Assembly: GCA_018268695.1 (NCBI GenBank)
Contig: JAFDWD010000866.1
Location: 1-16,673 of the forward strand
Length of the DNA: 16,673 nucleotides
Direction: 5' to 3'
DNA from: Actinomycetota bacterium
Lineage (GTDB): Bacteria; Actinomycetota; Thermoleophilia; Solirubrobacterales; 70-9
The notes beneath the pieces are model-generated. The model searched no databases. It saw only the letters and a list, made by a program, of their open reading frames with translations, and had not been told where the DNA came from. Position numbers and translations under genes: made by a program. Positions 6,348-13,883 of this stretch are shown here, in pieces; the first letter of the stretch is position 1, and each line of letters starts with the position of its first letter.

Positions 6348-7327
6348 GCGGCGGCGGAGGTCGCCAGCGCCGCGACGCGCTCGGGCGCCTGGGTTGCCAT
6401 GAACTCCAGGGTGGAGGCGAGGTCGACGATGCCGGAGTCCGAGCCGAGACCGGCGGCGACGAGGCCCGAGGCGGCGGCGCCGAACCAGCCGGCCGCCTCG
6501 GCGTCCCAGCCGCTCGCGGTCGCGACGATGAAGCCCGCCACGTAGGCGTCGCCGCAGCCGGTGGTGTCGACGACGTCGATGTCGAAGGCGGGCACCCGCG
6601 CTTCGCCGCCGGGCCCGAGGATCAGGCTGCCCTCGCCGCCCAAGGTGCCGATGACGGTCTCCACCCCGATCTCGTCGCGCAGGCGTGCCACGCCCTCGGC
6701 CGGGTCCTCGGTGCCGGTCATTTCGGCGAGCTGGCCCTCGTTGGGGAAGAAGAACTGCGCCTGGGACAGGGCCGGGGCGAGCCGACCGCGCATCGCTTCG
6801 TCGGTCATCGCCAGGACGTCGACGGTGACGATCGTGTCGTTGGCGCGGGCGTGGCCGATCAGCTGGGTCAGGCCCTCGTCGACGAATTCGCCGAGCTGGT
6901 CGGCACCGCCGACGTGGAGCACGTCGGCTGCGGCGACGACGTCCATGTCGATGTCGGCGAGGCGGAGCGGGCGGGCGCCGGTCGGCCGGATCATGATCGG
7001 GTTGCGCTCGCCGTCGGGGCCGATGAAGAGCAGGCTGACGTGGGTCGGGCCGCCCTCGTCGCGCACCATGCCGCCGACGTCGACGCCGTTCTCGGACATC
7101 AGGTCGCAGACCACGTTGCCCTCGAAGTCGGCGCCGATCACGCCCACCGCCAGCGGCTGCGCGCCGAGCTTCGCCAGGTCGACGGCCGGCCCGGCCGCGG
7201 TGCCCGCGGCGGTGATCCGCAGGTCGTCGAGGAGCTGCCAGCCGGGCTCGATCGCCGGCGCCGTCGGGTGGCGGACCAGCACGTCGAGCAGGTGGACGCC
7301 GAGGCAGACGACCTTCGGCGACTTCAT
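6344..7327 (-). CDS. PfkB-family carbohydrate kinase
   Basis: 327 residues of the ribokinase/PfkB family, ATP-dependent kinases of sugars and nucleosides. The N-terminal signature region is AGTAAGPAVDLAKLGAQPLA (41-60) followed by GVIGADFEGN. The C-terminal signature is DTTGCGDAYVAGF (254-266), with D260 as the expected catalytic base and the anion hole formed by the TGCGD loop (usually GAGD). The ATG at 7327 overlaps the TGA of the aldolase gene (ATGA), making it the last gene of a four-gene operon. The substrate cannot be named. The neighbouring FucA-like aldolase would cleave a ketose 1-phosphate, so phosphorylation of a ketose at C1 is a reasonable inference. Its TAG lies in the palindrome CTAG, shared with the convergent gene. 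Confidence 0.88.
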   Translation of the reverse strand: MKSPKVVCLGVHLLDVLVRHPTAPAIEPGWQLLDDLRITAAGTAAGPAVDLAKLGAQPLAVGVIGADFEGNVVCDLMSENGVDVGGMVRDEGGPTHVSLLFIGPDGERNPIMIRPTGARPLRLADIDMDVVAAADVLHVGGADQLGEFVDEGLTQLIGHARANDTIVTVDVLAMTDEAMRGRLAPALSQAQFFFPNEGQLAEMTGTEDPAEGVARLRDEIGVETVIGTLGGEGSLILGPGGEARVPAFDIDVVDTTGCGDAYVAGFIVATASGWDAEAAGWFGAAASGLVAAGLGSDSGIVDLASTLEFMATQAPERVAALATSAAA

Positions 7328-7983
7328 GCCTTGCCTTCTTCCTGGGCGTAGCCGTAGGAGCGGCGACCGGCCTCGGTCGCGACCTCCTCGAGCTGCTCGT
7401 GGCTGAGGATCCGCGGCTCGCCGAAGACCGAGGAGCGCCAGTAGAGCTCCGACAGCCACTCGAGCAGGACGGCCAGGTCGTAGGCGCGGCTGAGGCTCGG
7501 CCCGTGGACGACGGCGCCGTGGTTTCGTAGCAACACGCCGCGCTTGTCGCCGAGCGCCTTGTGGACCGCGGCGGCCAGCTCGTCGGAGCCGAAACGCTCG
7601 TAGTCGGAGACCTCGACCGTGTCCCCGCCGAAGGCGTGGATCATGTAGTGGACGGCGGGCAGCTCGTCCACCGTGCAGGCCAACGTCGTCGCGTAGATCG
7701 AGTGCGTGTGGACCACCGCCTCGGCGTCGGTCTCGCGGTAGACGAGGGTGTGGAGCGGCGTCTCGGAGGAGGGGCGCCCACCGCCGACGTGATTGCCGTC
7801 GAGGTCGACGATCGCGACCAGGTCGGGGGTGATCTCCGGGTACGGGACGCTGCCCGGCGTGATCGCGACCTGATCGCCGACCCGCACGCTGACGTTCCCC
7901 GAGGTCCCCTTCACGAGGCCCTCGGTGAGCATCCGATTGGCGTACTCGATCACCTCGAGCTTCGCTTGCTCCAGTCGCTTCAC
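7324..7983 (-). CDS. Class II aldolase/adducin family protein, FucA-like
   Basis: 219 residues, close to E. coli L-fuculose-1-phosphate aldolase (215). It has GTSGN (26-30) for phosphate binding, the catalytic glutamate E74 in SSETPLH, and zinc ligands H92 and H94 (HTHS) and H155 (RNHG), positions nearly identical to FucA. The family cleaves ketose 1-phosphates to DHAP and an aldehyde, or epimerises (AraD) or decarboxylates related compounds, so exact activity is open. The start is GTG at 7983, supported by a strong AAAGGAG at 7988-7994 four bases upstream. It begins 10 bases after the transketolase C-half and overlaps the kinase start by four bases, so the three proteins should be made together. 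Confidence 0.9.
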   Translation of the reverse strand: MKRLEQAKLEVIEYANRMLTEGLVKGTSGNVSVRVGDQVAITPGSVPYPEITPDLVAIVDLDGNHVGGGRPSSETPLHTLVYRETDAEAVVHTHSIYATTLACTVDELPAVHYMIHAFGGDTVEVSDYERFGSDELAAAVHKALGDKRGVLLRNHGAVVHGPSLSRAYDLAVLLEWLSELYWRSSVFGEPRILSHEQLEEVATEAGRRSYGYAQEEGKA

Positions 7984-7993
7984 GTTTCTCCTT

Positions 7994-9028
7994 TCAGTCG
8001 GCGAGGAGCTCGCGCGCCTTCGCCTCGATGCCGTCGGCGTCCATGCCGTAGTGGCGATAGAGGTGGGTCGGGGGGCCGATCAGCGAGTACTCGTCGGCTG
8101 GCATGCCGATCCGCGCCAGCTTCACCCCGGCGAGGCCGTGCTCGACCAGCGCTTCGGCGCAGGCGCTGGCGACGCCGCCGACCACGTTGTGCTCCTCGGC
8201 GACCAGCAGGCGGCCGCTGCGGCCGGCGTGCTCGGCGATCGTCGCGCCGGGGCCGTCGAAGGGCCGCACGGTGTGGGCGTCGATGACCGTCGCCTCGACC
8301 CAGTCGGCCGCCAGCCGCTCGGCCGCGACCAGCGCCGGCGCCACGGTGACCCCGTTGGCGACGATGGTCAGGTCGCCGCCTTCGCGGAGCACGGTCGCGT
8401 CGCCGAAGCGCCAGTCGCCGGGCCGGCCGCTGTAGACGTCCTCGTCGCGGCCCCGGCCGAGCCGGAAGTAGACGGGTCCCGGCAGGTCGGCCGTCTGGCG
8501 CAGCGCCGCCTCGGTGGCGGTCGCGTCGCAGGGACAGACCACGGTCATGTTGGCGATCGAGCGCATCAGGCCGAGGTCCTCGGTCGCGTGATGGGAGGTC
8601 CCGTAGAAGCCGATCGCGATCCCGGCGTGGTGGGCGAGGATCCGCACCGGCAGCCCCGGGTAGGCGAGATCGGTGCGGATCTGCTCGCCGCCCAGTAGGC
8701 CGACGAAGGGGGCGAAGGCGCCGATGTAGGGCTTCATCCCGACGCTCGCCATCCCGGCCGCCATCGAGACCATGTGCTGCTCGGAGATGCCGACGTTGAC
8801 GAAGCGGTCCGGATGGGCGCGCTCGAAGTCCACCGTCATGTTGGAGAACTTCATGTCGGCGGTGATGACGACGATGTCGGGGTCCTCGTCGGCCATCGCG
8901 GCGATCACCTTGCCGGCGACGAACGACTGCGACAGCTGCGCCATCCCGGCCAGGTCCCAGCTGCCCTTGCCGGGCGGCGGGGCAACCTCGATGCCGGCGT
9001 CGGCACCGGTCCGCTCGACCTCAGCCAC
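7994..9028 (-). CDS. Transketolase, C-terminal (pyrimidine-binding) subunit of a split enzyme
   Basis: 344 residues corresponding to the pyrimidine and C-terminal domains of transketolase. The catalytic glutamate that activates thiamine diphosphate is E83 in FVNVGISEQHMVSMAAGMAS. The C-terminal domain follows from about residue 210 (LTIVANGVTVAPALVAAERL). The full enzyme moves two-carbon ketol units between sugars and aldehydes and needs the N-half encoded just upstream. The GTG at 9028 overlaps the N-subunit stop by eight bases and has AAGGAG at 9039-9044. Residues 1-28 look like a non-conserved extension, so a start at M29 (MAQLSQSF) cannot be excluded. Split transketolases are common in dedicated catabolic loci, so it may act on a special substrate instead of pentose phosphates. 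Confidence 0.92.
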   Translation of the reverse strand: MAEVERTGADAGIEVAPPPGKGSWDLAGMAQLSQSFVAGKVIAAMADEDPDIVVITADMKFSNMTVDFERAHPDRFVNVGISEQHMVSMAAGMASVGMKPYIGAFAPFVGLLGGEQIRTDLAYPGLPVRILAHHAGIAIGFYGTSHHATEDLGLMRSIANMTVVCPCDATATEAALRQTADLPGPVYFRLGRGRDEDVYSGRPGDWRFGDATVLREGGDLTIVANGVTVAPALVAAERLAADWVEATVIDAHTVRPFDGPGATIAEHAGRSGRLLVAEEHNVVGGVASACAEALVEHGLAGVKLARIGMPADEYSLIGPPTHLYRHYGMDADGIEAKARELLAD

Positions 9029-9872
9029 GTTGATCGATCTCCTTGGTCGCGGCGGCCGAGTCCTCCGGCGTCAGATAGCCGATGTGCCAGGTCCTCGAGA
9101 GCTCCATATAAGAGACGCCTTTCCCCTTGACGGTGCGGGCGACGATGCACTGGGGCTTGTCACCGGTGGCGGGCGGCAGGGCCGCGGCGGTGGCGAGGAT
9201 CGCCTCCGGGTCGTGCCCGTCGATCTCGACCACGTCCCAGCCGAAGGCTTCGAAGCGCCCGCCGATCGGCTCGACCGACATCGTCTCCTCGACCATCCCG
9301 TCGAGCCCCATCTGGTTGGCGTCGACGATCGCGACGACGTTGCCGAGGCCGAAGTGGGAGGCCGAGCCGGCCGCTTCCCAGATCTGGCCCTCGTTCAGCT
9401 CCTGGTCGCCGAGCAGCACCCAGACGCGGGTCTCGTCGTAGCCGCGCATGCGTGCCGCCTTCGCCATCCCGACGCCGACCGAGAGGCCGTGCCCGAGCGA
9501 GCCGGAGGAGAAGTCGACCCCGGGGATCAGGCGCATGTCGGGGTGGTCGCCGAGCGGGCTGCCGAGGCGGGTGTAGGAGTCGAGCCATTCCTCGGGGAAG
9601 TAGCCGCGTTCGGCGAGGAGGGGGTAGAGGCCGATCGCGACGTGGCCCTTGGAGAGGATCAGCCGGTCGCGCTCGGGCCACTCGGGGTCCTCGGCGATCC
9701 TCATCACGCCGGAGTAGAGGGCGCCCATCAGCTCGGCGCAGGAGAAGACGCTGGAGTAGTGCCCGGAGCCGGCGACGCCGACCAGGCGCACGGTCTCACG
9801 GCGGACGATCGCGGCGCGATCACGGACTTCCTGGACCTGTCCCGCGTGGCCCACATCAAGTGGAGTGGTCAC
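9021..9872 (-). CDS. Transketolase, N-terminal (diphosphate-binding) subunit of a split enzyme
   Basis: 283 residues corresponding to the thiamine-diphosphate domain. Landmarks are GSGH (35-38), SKGH (74-77), GSLGHGL (124-130) and the metal/ThDP motif GDQELNEG through DANQ (155-187), with Q in place of the usual second G of GDG. The line GSGHYSSVFS departs from the commoner GHPGGSLS, which may reflect altered substrate recognition. The start is GTG at 9872, with AGAGG at 9881-9885 eight bases upstream. It is the first gene of the minus-strand operon and reads from the shared control region. It overlaps the C-half by eight bases, ensuring equal synthesis of the two halves. Confidence 0.92.
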   Translation of the reverse strand: MTTPLDVGHAGQVQEVRDRAAIVRRETVRLVGVAGSGHYSSVFSCAELMGALYSGVMRIAEDPEWPERDRLILSKGHVAIGLYPLLAERGYFPEEWLDSYTRLGSPLGDHPDMRLIPGVDFSSGSLGHGLSVGVGMAKAARMRGYDETRVWVLLGDQELNEGQIWEAAGSASHFGLGNVVAIVDANQMGLDGMVEETMSVEPIGGRFEAFGWDVVEIDGHDPEAILATAAALPPATGDKPQCIVARTVKGKGVSYMELSRTWHIGYLTPEDSAAATKEIDQRG

Positions 9873-9934
9873 AAACTGATCCTCTCTGCGGTCGACCTGT
9901 TCCCGGTGCGCCGGCTGGATAGACGGCGCCGCGC

Positions 9935-9985
9935 GATTTTATACGTACGTCTGAAATAAGACCTTGATTCTATTTCGTACGTCTG
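9935..9985. repeat. Direct repeat, probable paired operator
   Basis: Copy 1 is 9935-9953 and copy 2 is 9966-9985. Both start GATT, continue (T/C)TAT and end in the identical 10-mer CGTACGTCTG (9944-9953 and 9976-9985), differing by one indel and a few bases. The 10-mers start 32 bp apart, three helical turns, so a protein would meet both on the same face. Each contains the palindrome CGTACG. Each 10-mer abuts a predicted -10 element, as expected for repressor sites. The regulator family cannot be named from this. Confidence 0.6.
9936..9943 (-). promoter_or_regulatory. Predicted -10 element of the minus-strand transketolase operon
   Basis: Read on the minus strand the bases are TATAAAAT, giving TATAAA or TAAAAT as a -10 hexamer. 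It lies directly downstream of operator copy 1. No good -35 is visible 16-18 bp upstream (AAGGTC at 9965-9960), so the promoter may need activation. Confidence 0.45.
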
Positions 9986-9993
9986 TTTAAGAT
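9964..9993 (+). promoter_or_regulatory. Predicted promoter of the aminotransferase/ABC operon (leaderless)
   Basis: TTGATT at 9964-9969 as -35 and TAAGAT at 9988-9993 as -10, with an 18-bp spacer that contains most of operator copy 2. Transcription starting 7 bases after the -10 would begin at the A of the ATG at 10000. No Shine-Dalgarno is present in the preceding bases (GATCCCGTA), which agrees with a leaderless mRNA. Confidence 0.45.
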
Positions 9994-9999
9994 CCCGTA

Positions 10000-11241
10000 A
10001 TGACGACTACCTTTCAGGGACAGGCGGGGATCGAGCTCGACGAACGCGCCTCTAAAGCGCTGCCGCGCGGCGTCGCCGGCCACTTCTCCCCGCAGGTGAA
10101 CTGGCCCGGTTCGCCCCACTTCATCGCCCGCGCCGAGGGCTCCCGCTTCTGGGACGTCGACGGCAACGAGTACATCGACATGATGTGCGCCTGGGGTCCG
10201 CAGGTGGTCGGCTACCTGCGTCCCGAGATCGAGGAGGCGGTCGCCCGCCAGCACGCCCAGGCCGACTGCGGCCCCGGCGCCACGCCGGTGATGGTCGACC
10301 TGGCGGAGAAGCTCGTGACCCTGGTCGACGAGGGCGCCTGGGCGCTGTTCGCGAAGAACGGCGCCGACGTCACCACGCTCTCGGTGACGCTGGCGCGCGC
10401 CCACACCGGCCGCGGCACCGTGCTGGTCGCCAACGGCGCTTACCACGGCTCGCTGCCCTGGTGCAATCCCGACGTGCAGGGGACGGTCCCCGGCGATCGC
10501 GCCAACCTCGACTACTTCGACTTCAACGACACGGACTCGGTCCGCGCCGCGATCGAGCGGCATCCCGGCGACCTCGCCGGGCTGATCGTCTCGCCCTACC
10601 GCCAGCCGGCGGGCGGCTTCGACCAGGAAGCGCCGACCCGTGAGTTCGCGACCGGCGTGCGGCAGCTGTGCGACGAGCACGGCGGCCTGCTGATCCACGA
10701 CGAGGTGCGCACCGGCATGCGGCTGGAGCTCGGCACCGCCTGGCGCCAGTTCGGCGTCGCCCCCGACATGAGCGCCTGGGGCAAGGCGATCGCCAACGGC
10801 TTCGCCCTCTCCGCCCTGGTCGGCAAGGAGGAGGTGCGGGAAGCGGCCGCCAAGGTCTTCGCCACCGGCTCCTTCTGGTGGACCGGCGACGCGATGGCGG
10901 CCGGCCTCGCCACCCTCGAGCTGATGGAGCGCGAGGACTCGCTCGGCAAGATGCGCGACTGGGGCACGAGGTTCCAGGAGGGCCTGGCGGCGGCCGCCGC
11001 CGAGCAGGGCCTCGAGATCTCGGTCACCGGACCGCCGACGATGCCCTTCGCGCGCTTCCCGGCCGACGACGAGAATCGGACCTGGAATGACATCTTCGCG
11101 GCCGAGTGTGGGAAGCACGGCCTCTACCTCCATCCCCGGCACAACTGGTTCGTCTCCGCGGCAATGGACGAACGAGACCTTGACCAGGCCCTCGTGGCGG
11201 TCCAGGCTGGTGTCGCTGCTGTTGCAAGCGCCGCTCGTTAA
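10000..11241 (+). CDS. Class III (GSAM-like) PLP-dependent aminotransferase
   Basis: 413 residues of aminotransferase class III, closest in style to glutamate-1-semialdehyde 2,1-aminomutase and related transaminases. The PLP lysine is K262 in WGKAIANGFALSALVGK, the pyridine-binding aspartate is D234 in HDEVRTG, and AYHG at 147-150 supplies the conserved cofactor-stacking region. The phosphate-loop segment reads KNGADVTT instead of the usual NSGxEA, so this is a divergent member. A true GSAM for heme synthesis is unlikely because it lies with transport and sugar-catabolic genes and not with hem genes. It may deaminate the imported compound, or act as an aminomutase. The ATG at 10000 has no ribosome-binding site. 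It is followed by a 21-base gap with a strong GAGGAG site for the transporter lipoprotein. Confidence 0.88.
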   Translation: MTTTFQGQAGIELDERASKALPRGVAGHFSPQVNWPGSPHFIARAEGSRFWDVDGNEYIDMMCAWGPQVVGYLRPEIEEAVARQHAQADCGPGATPVMVDLAEKLVTLVDEGAWALFAKNGADVTTLSVTLARAHTGRGTVLVANGAYHGSLPWCNPDVQGTVPGDRANLDYFDFNDTDSVRAAIERHPGDLAGLIVSPYRQPAGGFDQEAPTREFATGVRQLCDEHGGLLIHDEVRTGMRLELGTAWRQFGVAPDMSAWGKAIANGFALSALVGKEEVREAAAKVFATGSFWWTGDAMAAGLATLELMEREDSLGKMRDWGTRFQEGLAAAAAEQGLEISVTGPPTMPFARFPADDENRTWNDIFAAECGKHGLYLHPRHNWFVSAAMDERDLDQALVAVQAGVAAVASAAR

Positions 11242-11262
11242 GAACAAGAGGAGGAGAGAAGG

Positions 11263-12900
11263 ATGAGGAAGCTCTTACTGATCGGAGCGATGGGTGCCCT
11301 GTTGGCGCTGCTGGTGAGCGCCTGTGGTGGCTCCAGCGGCGGCGGCGGGACCATCTCCGTGGCCAAGGAAGGCGAAGGCGGGTCGAAGTCGGTCAGCGCC
11401 GCCTGTGAAGAAGAACCGGTGGCGGGCGGCTCGCTCGTCTACTCGCGCCAGCTGGAAACCGTCACCCTGAACCCGCGCGAAATCAAGAACGGCAACGGCG
11501 ACATCTTCGCCCAGGAAATGATCTTCTCGCCGCTCGTCCGCAACGACCCGAACGGGACCGACGAAGTGGTCCCTGCCCTGGCCGAAAAATGGGACATCTC
11601 CAAAGACGGCCTGACCTACACGTTCCACCTCCGTCCCGGCCTCAAATACTCCGACGGGTCGCCGCTGACCGCGGAAGACATCGCCTGGAACCTGGAACAG
11701 TTCGCCGATCCGGAAGTGAACATCTCGCTGGCCGGGGTCGCGGCGGGCATGGAAAGCGTCAAAGCGACGAACGCTTCCACCGTGGTCGTGAAACTCGAAC
11801 ACCCGGTCGCCGCGTTCCTCTACAACATCGCGATCTTCCCGGCGTTCATCGTTGACAAAGCGAAGCTGGAAGCCGAAGGCCCGGCCTACTGGAAGCACCC
11901 GGTCGGCACCGGTCCCTTCATCGTCAAGGAATTCGCCGGTGGCTCCCACATCACGTTCGAAAAAAATCCCTACTACTTCGAAAAGGGGAAACCGTACCTC
12001 GACTCGATGCGGTGGAATTTCGTCCCCAACTCGAACACCCGTGTGCTCGCCCTGAAATCTGGTGAAGCGCAGATCGCCGACGGCATCCCCTTCTCTCAGG
12101 TCGAATCGCTGCAGGGCGAAAAGAGCCTCTCGGTCCAGGAGGTCGAACTGCCGCAGGCGGTGCTGCTGATCACCAACACCAAAGCGGTCCCGGCCCTGGC
12201 CGACCCGCACGTGCGCCGCGCCCTCAGCCTGGCGATCAACCGTCAGCAGCTGAACGAAACGGTGTTCCGCGGGACCGGCACGGTGCCGAACAGCGTGCTC
12301 ATGAATTTCGAACTCGACGCTTCCGACCAAGAAGTGCCGCCGTTCGAATTCAACGTCGAAAAAGCCAAGGAAGAAATGGCGAAATCGAAATACGCCAAGG
12401 GGTTCTCGGTCAGCCTGCAGTACCCGGCGGGCTCCGACTACTTCAAGCAGATGGCGCTCCTGATCGAACAGGAGCTGGGCGCCATCGGCGTCAACGTGAA
12501 GCTGGAAGAACTGGAATCTTCGGCCGTCTCGGAAAAGTGGTTCGAAGGCGAATTCCAGATGACGTTCCCGTTCGTCGGCACTTCCTCGGATGTCCCGGTT
12601 CCGGACGAGTACGCGTCCTTCTACGCGCTCCCCGCGGCCGAACTCGACGCGTTCAAATCGTTCTGGACGAACAAGGAAGCCGAAGGGCTGGTCGAAAAAT
12701 TCATCTCCAACACGGATGAAACGACCCGCAAAGCGGAATGGAAAAAGATCCAGGAACTCTTCAACGAAGAAATGCCTTCGCTGAACGTGATGGATTTCCC
12801 GCTGATCAACGCTCACCAGTCGACCGTCTGTGGCACCAAGGCCAACGGCATGGGTGTCGACCAGCTGCAGGAAACCTGGATGGCGGGCAAGTCCTCCTAG
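11263..12900 (+). CDS. ABC-transporter substrate-binding lipoprotein, family 5 (peptide/opine type)
   Basis: 545 residues of the SBP_bac_5 (DppA/OppA/NikA) family. The N-terminus MRKLLLIGAMGALLALLVSAC is a lipoprotein signal with lipobox VSAC and lipidated C21, followed by a Gly/Ser linker. The family landmark is YTFHLRPGLKYSDGSPLTAEDI. It captures the substrate outside the membrane for the permeases encoded next. Family 5 proteins bind di- and oligopeptides, opines, nickel chelates, glutathione and some oligosaccharides, so the ligand is open. The ATG at 11263 follows a GAGGAGAGAAGG ribosome site. Glutamate is encoded by GAA 48 times and GAG 3 times, the reverse of the neighbouring genes. 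Leu5 uses the rare TTA codon. Confidence 0.93.
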   Translation: MRKLLLIGAMGALLALLVSACGGSSGGGGTISVAKEGEGGSKSVSAACEEEPVAGGSLVYSRQLETVTLNPREIKNGNGDIFAQEMIFSPLVRNDPNGTDEVVPALAEKWDISKDGLTYTFHLRPGLKYSDGSPLTAEDIAWNLEQFADPEVNISLAGVAAGMESVKATNASTVVVKLEHPVAAFLYNIAIFPAFIVDKAKLEAEGPAYWKHPVGTGPFIVKEFAGGSHITFEKNPYYFEKGKPYLDSMRWNFVPNSNTRVLALKSGEAQIADGIPFSQVESLQGEKSLSVQEVELPQAVLLITNTKAVPALADPHVRRALSLAINRQQLNETVFRGTGTVPNSVLMNFELDASDQEVPPFEFNVEKAKEEMAKSKYAKGFSVSLQYPAGSDYFKQMALLIEQELGAIGVNVKLEELESSAVSEKWFEGEFQMTFPFVGTSSDVPVPDEYASFYALPAAELDAFKSFWTNKEAEGLVEKFISNTDETTRKAEWKKIQELFNEEMPSLNVMDFPLINAHQSTVCGTKANGMGVDQLQETWMAGKSS

Positions 12901-12938
12901 GGGACCCGCCCAGGTAACGGAACGACCCGAGGACCACG

Positions 12939-13883
12939 ATGCTCACTTATCTAGTCAAACGACTGATGGTCAGCATCGTGGTCCTGCTCGGGATCGCGTT
13001 CCTGTCCTTCCTGATCATCCACGCGGTCCCGGGCGACCCGGCCAAGATCCAGCTCGGCGTCCACGCGACCCCGGAAGCGGTCGAACACCTGCACAAGCAG
13101 TGGGGGCTCGACAAGTCCTGGCCCGAGCAGTTCTGGCTCTACCTGGGGAACATCGTCACCTTCAACTTCGGGCAGTCGACCGCCTTCAGCACCGGCGTCG
13201 CCGAACTGATCGGCGATCGAATCGGTCCGACCGCTCTCCTCCTTGTCTACGGGATCCTGATCGCGCTCGTCATCGGTGTGCCGCTGGCGGTCGTCGCGGC
13301 GGTCCGCCAGGGCGGCGTGGTCGACAACGCGATCCGCGTCCTCACCACCTTCACCTTCGCCATGCCGCCCTTCTGGCTGGGCCTGATGCTGGCCCTGCTG
13401 CTCGGCCTCGAGCTGAAGCTGTTCCCGGTCTCGGGCTACGAAACGGGGATCTCCGGGATCCTCCGCACGCTCACCCTGCCGGCGCTGACGATCGGCCTCG
13501 GCCTGCTGGTGGTCATCGTCCGCAACCTGCGTGCGAACCTGGTCACGGTGCTGCAGAGCGACTACATCGAGGCGGTGCGGGCGCGCGGTTTCGGTGAGCT
13601 GCGGGTGGTCGGTAAACACGCGATGCGCAACTCGATCATCGGCGTGATCACGATCCTCGCCTCGCTCTTCGGCTTCTTCGTCGGCCTGCTGGTCCTGGTC
13701 GAAAACGTCTTCCAGATCCCGGGCGCCGGGACCCTGCTCGTCCAGGGGGTCGCCAAACGCGACTACAAACTGGTCCAGACCCTGGTCTTCCTGAGCGGCG
13801 CGGTGGTCGTCGTGATCGGCTTCTTCACCGACGTCCTCTACGCCTGGCTCGACCCGCGGATCCGACTGGGAGGACGCGGATGA
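12939..13883 (+). CDS. ABC-transporter permease, DppB/OppB type
   Basis: 314 residues with about six membrane helices (roughly 9-30, 98-122, 135-158, 178-198, 232-256, 282-300). The large external loop after helix 1, typical of DppB-type permeases, begins HAVPGDPA and contains QWGLDKSWPEQFWLYLGN. The cytoplasmic EAA loop that docks the ATPase is about residues 208-228 (DYIEAVRARGFGE...GKHA). The C-terminus YAWLDPRIR is family-typical. The ATG at 12939 follows CGAGGA at 12928-12933, 38 bases after the lipoprotein stop. The end overlaps the second permease (ATGA). Confidence 0.94.
   Translation: MLTYLVKRLMVSIVVLLGIAFLSFLIIHAVPGDPAKIQLGVHATPEAVEHLHKQWGLDKSWPEQFWLYLGNIVTFNFGQSTAFSTGVAELIGDRIGPTALLLVYGILIALVIGVPLAVVAAVRQGGVVDNAIRVLTTFTFAMPPFWLGLMLALLLGLELKLFPVSGYETGISGILRTLTLPALTIGLGLLVVIVRNLRANLVTVLQSDYIEAVRARGFGELRVVGKHAMRNSIIGVITILASLFGFFVGLLVLVENVFQIPGAGTLLVQGVAKRDYKLVQTLVFLSGAVVVVIGFFTDVLYAWLDPRIRLGGRG

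Larger units (their letters stand above)
9873..9999. promoter_or_regulatory. Divergent control region between the transketolase operon and the aminotransferase/ABC operon
   Basis: 127 bases with a markedly AT-rich centre (9936-9990). It contains predicted promoters for both directions and an imperfect direct repeat of about 20 bp. No regulator gene adjoins it, so the controlling protein must be encoded elsewhere. A leader of roughly 65 bases is expected for the minus-strand transcript and little or none for the plus-strand one. Confidence 0.7.

Noticed and set aside
6050..7351. 433-residue plus-strand open frame across the kinase gene
   Set aside because: Shadow of the PfkB gene on the opposite strand, His/Asp/Gly-rich with no motifs.
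10000..11241. Naming the aminotransferase HemL
   Set aside because: Key loop residues differ from HemL and the context is transport and sugar catabolism, not tetrapyrrole synthesis.
9970..11247. 425-residue minus-strand open frame opposite the aminotransferase
   Set aside because: GC-rich antisense shadow; low-complexity Arg/Gly/Val composition, no family motifs, and the plus strand encodes a clear aminotransferase.
11275..12816. 513-residue minus-strand open frame opposite the binding-protein gene
   Set aside because: Composition follows from the GAA-rich plus-strand gene (Phe/Arg/Val-rich antisense); no recognisable domain or ribosome site.
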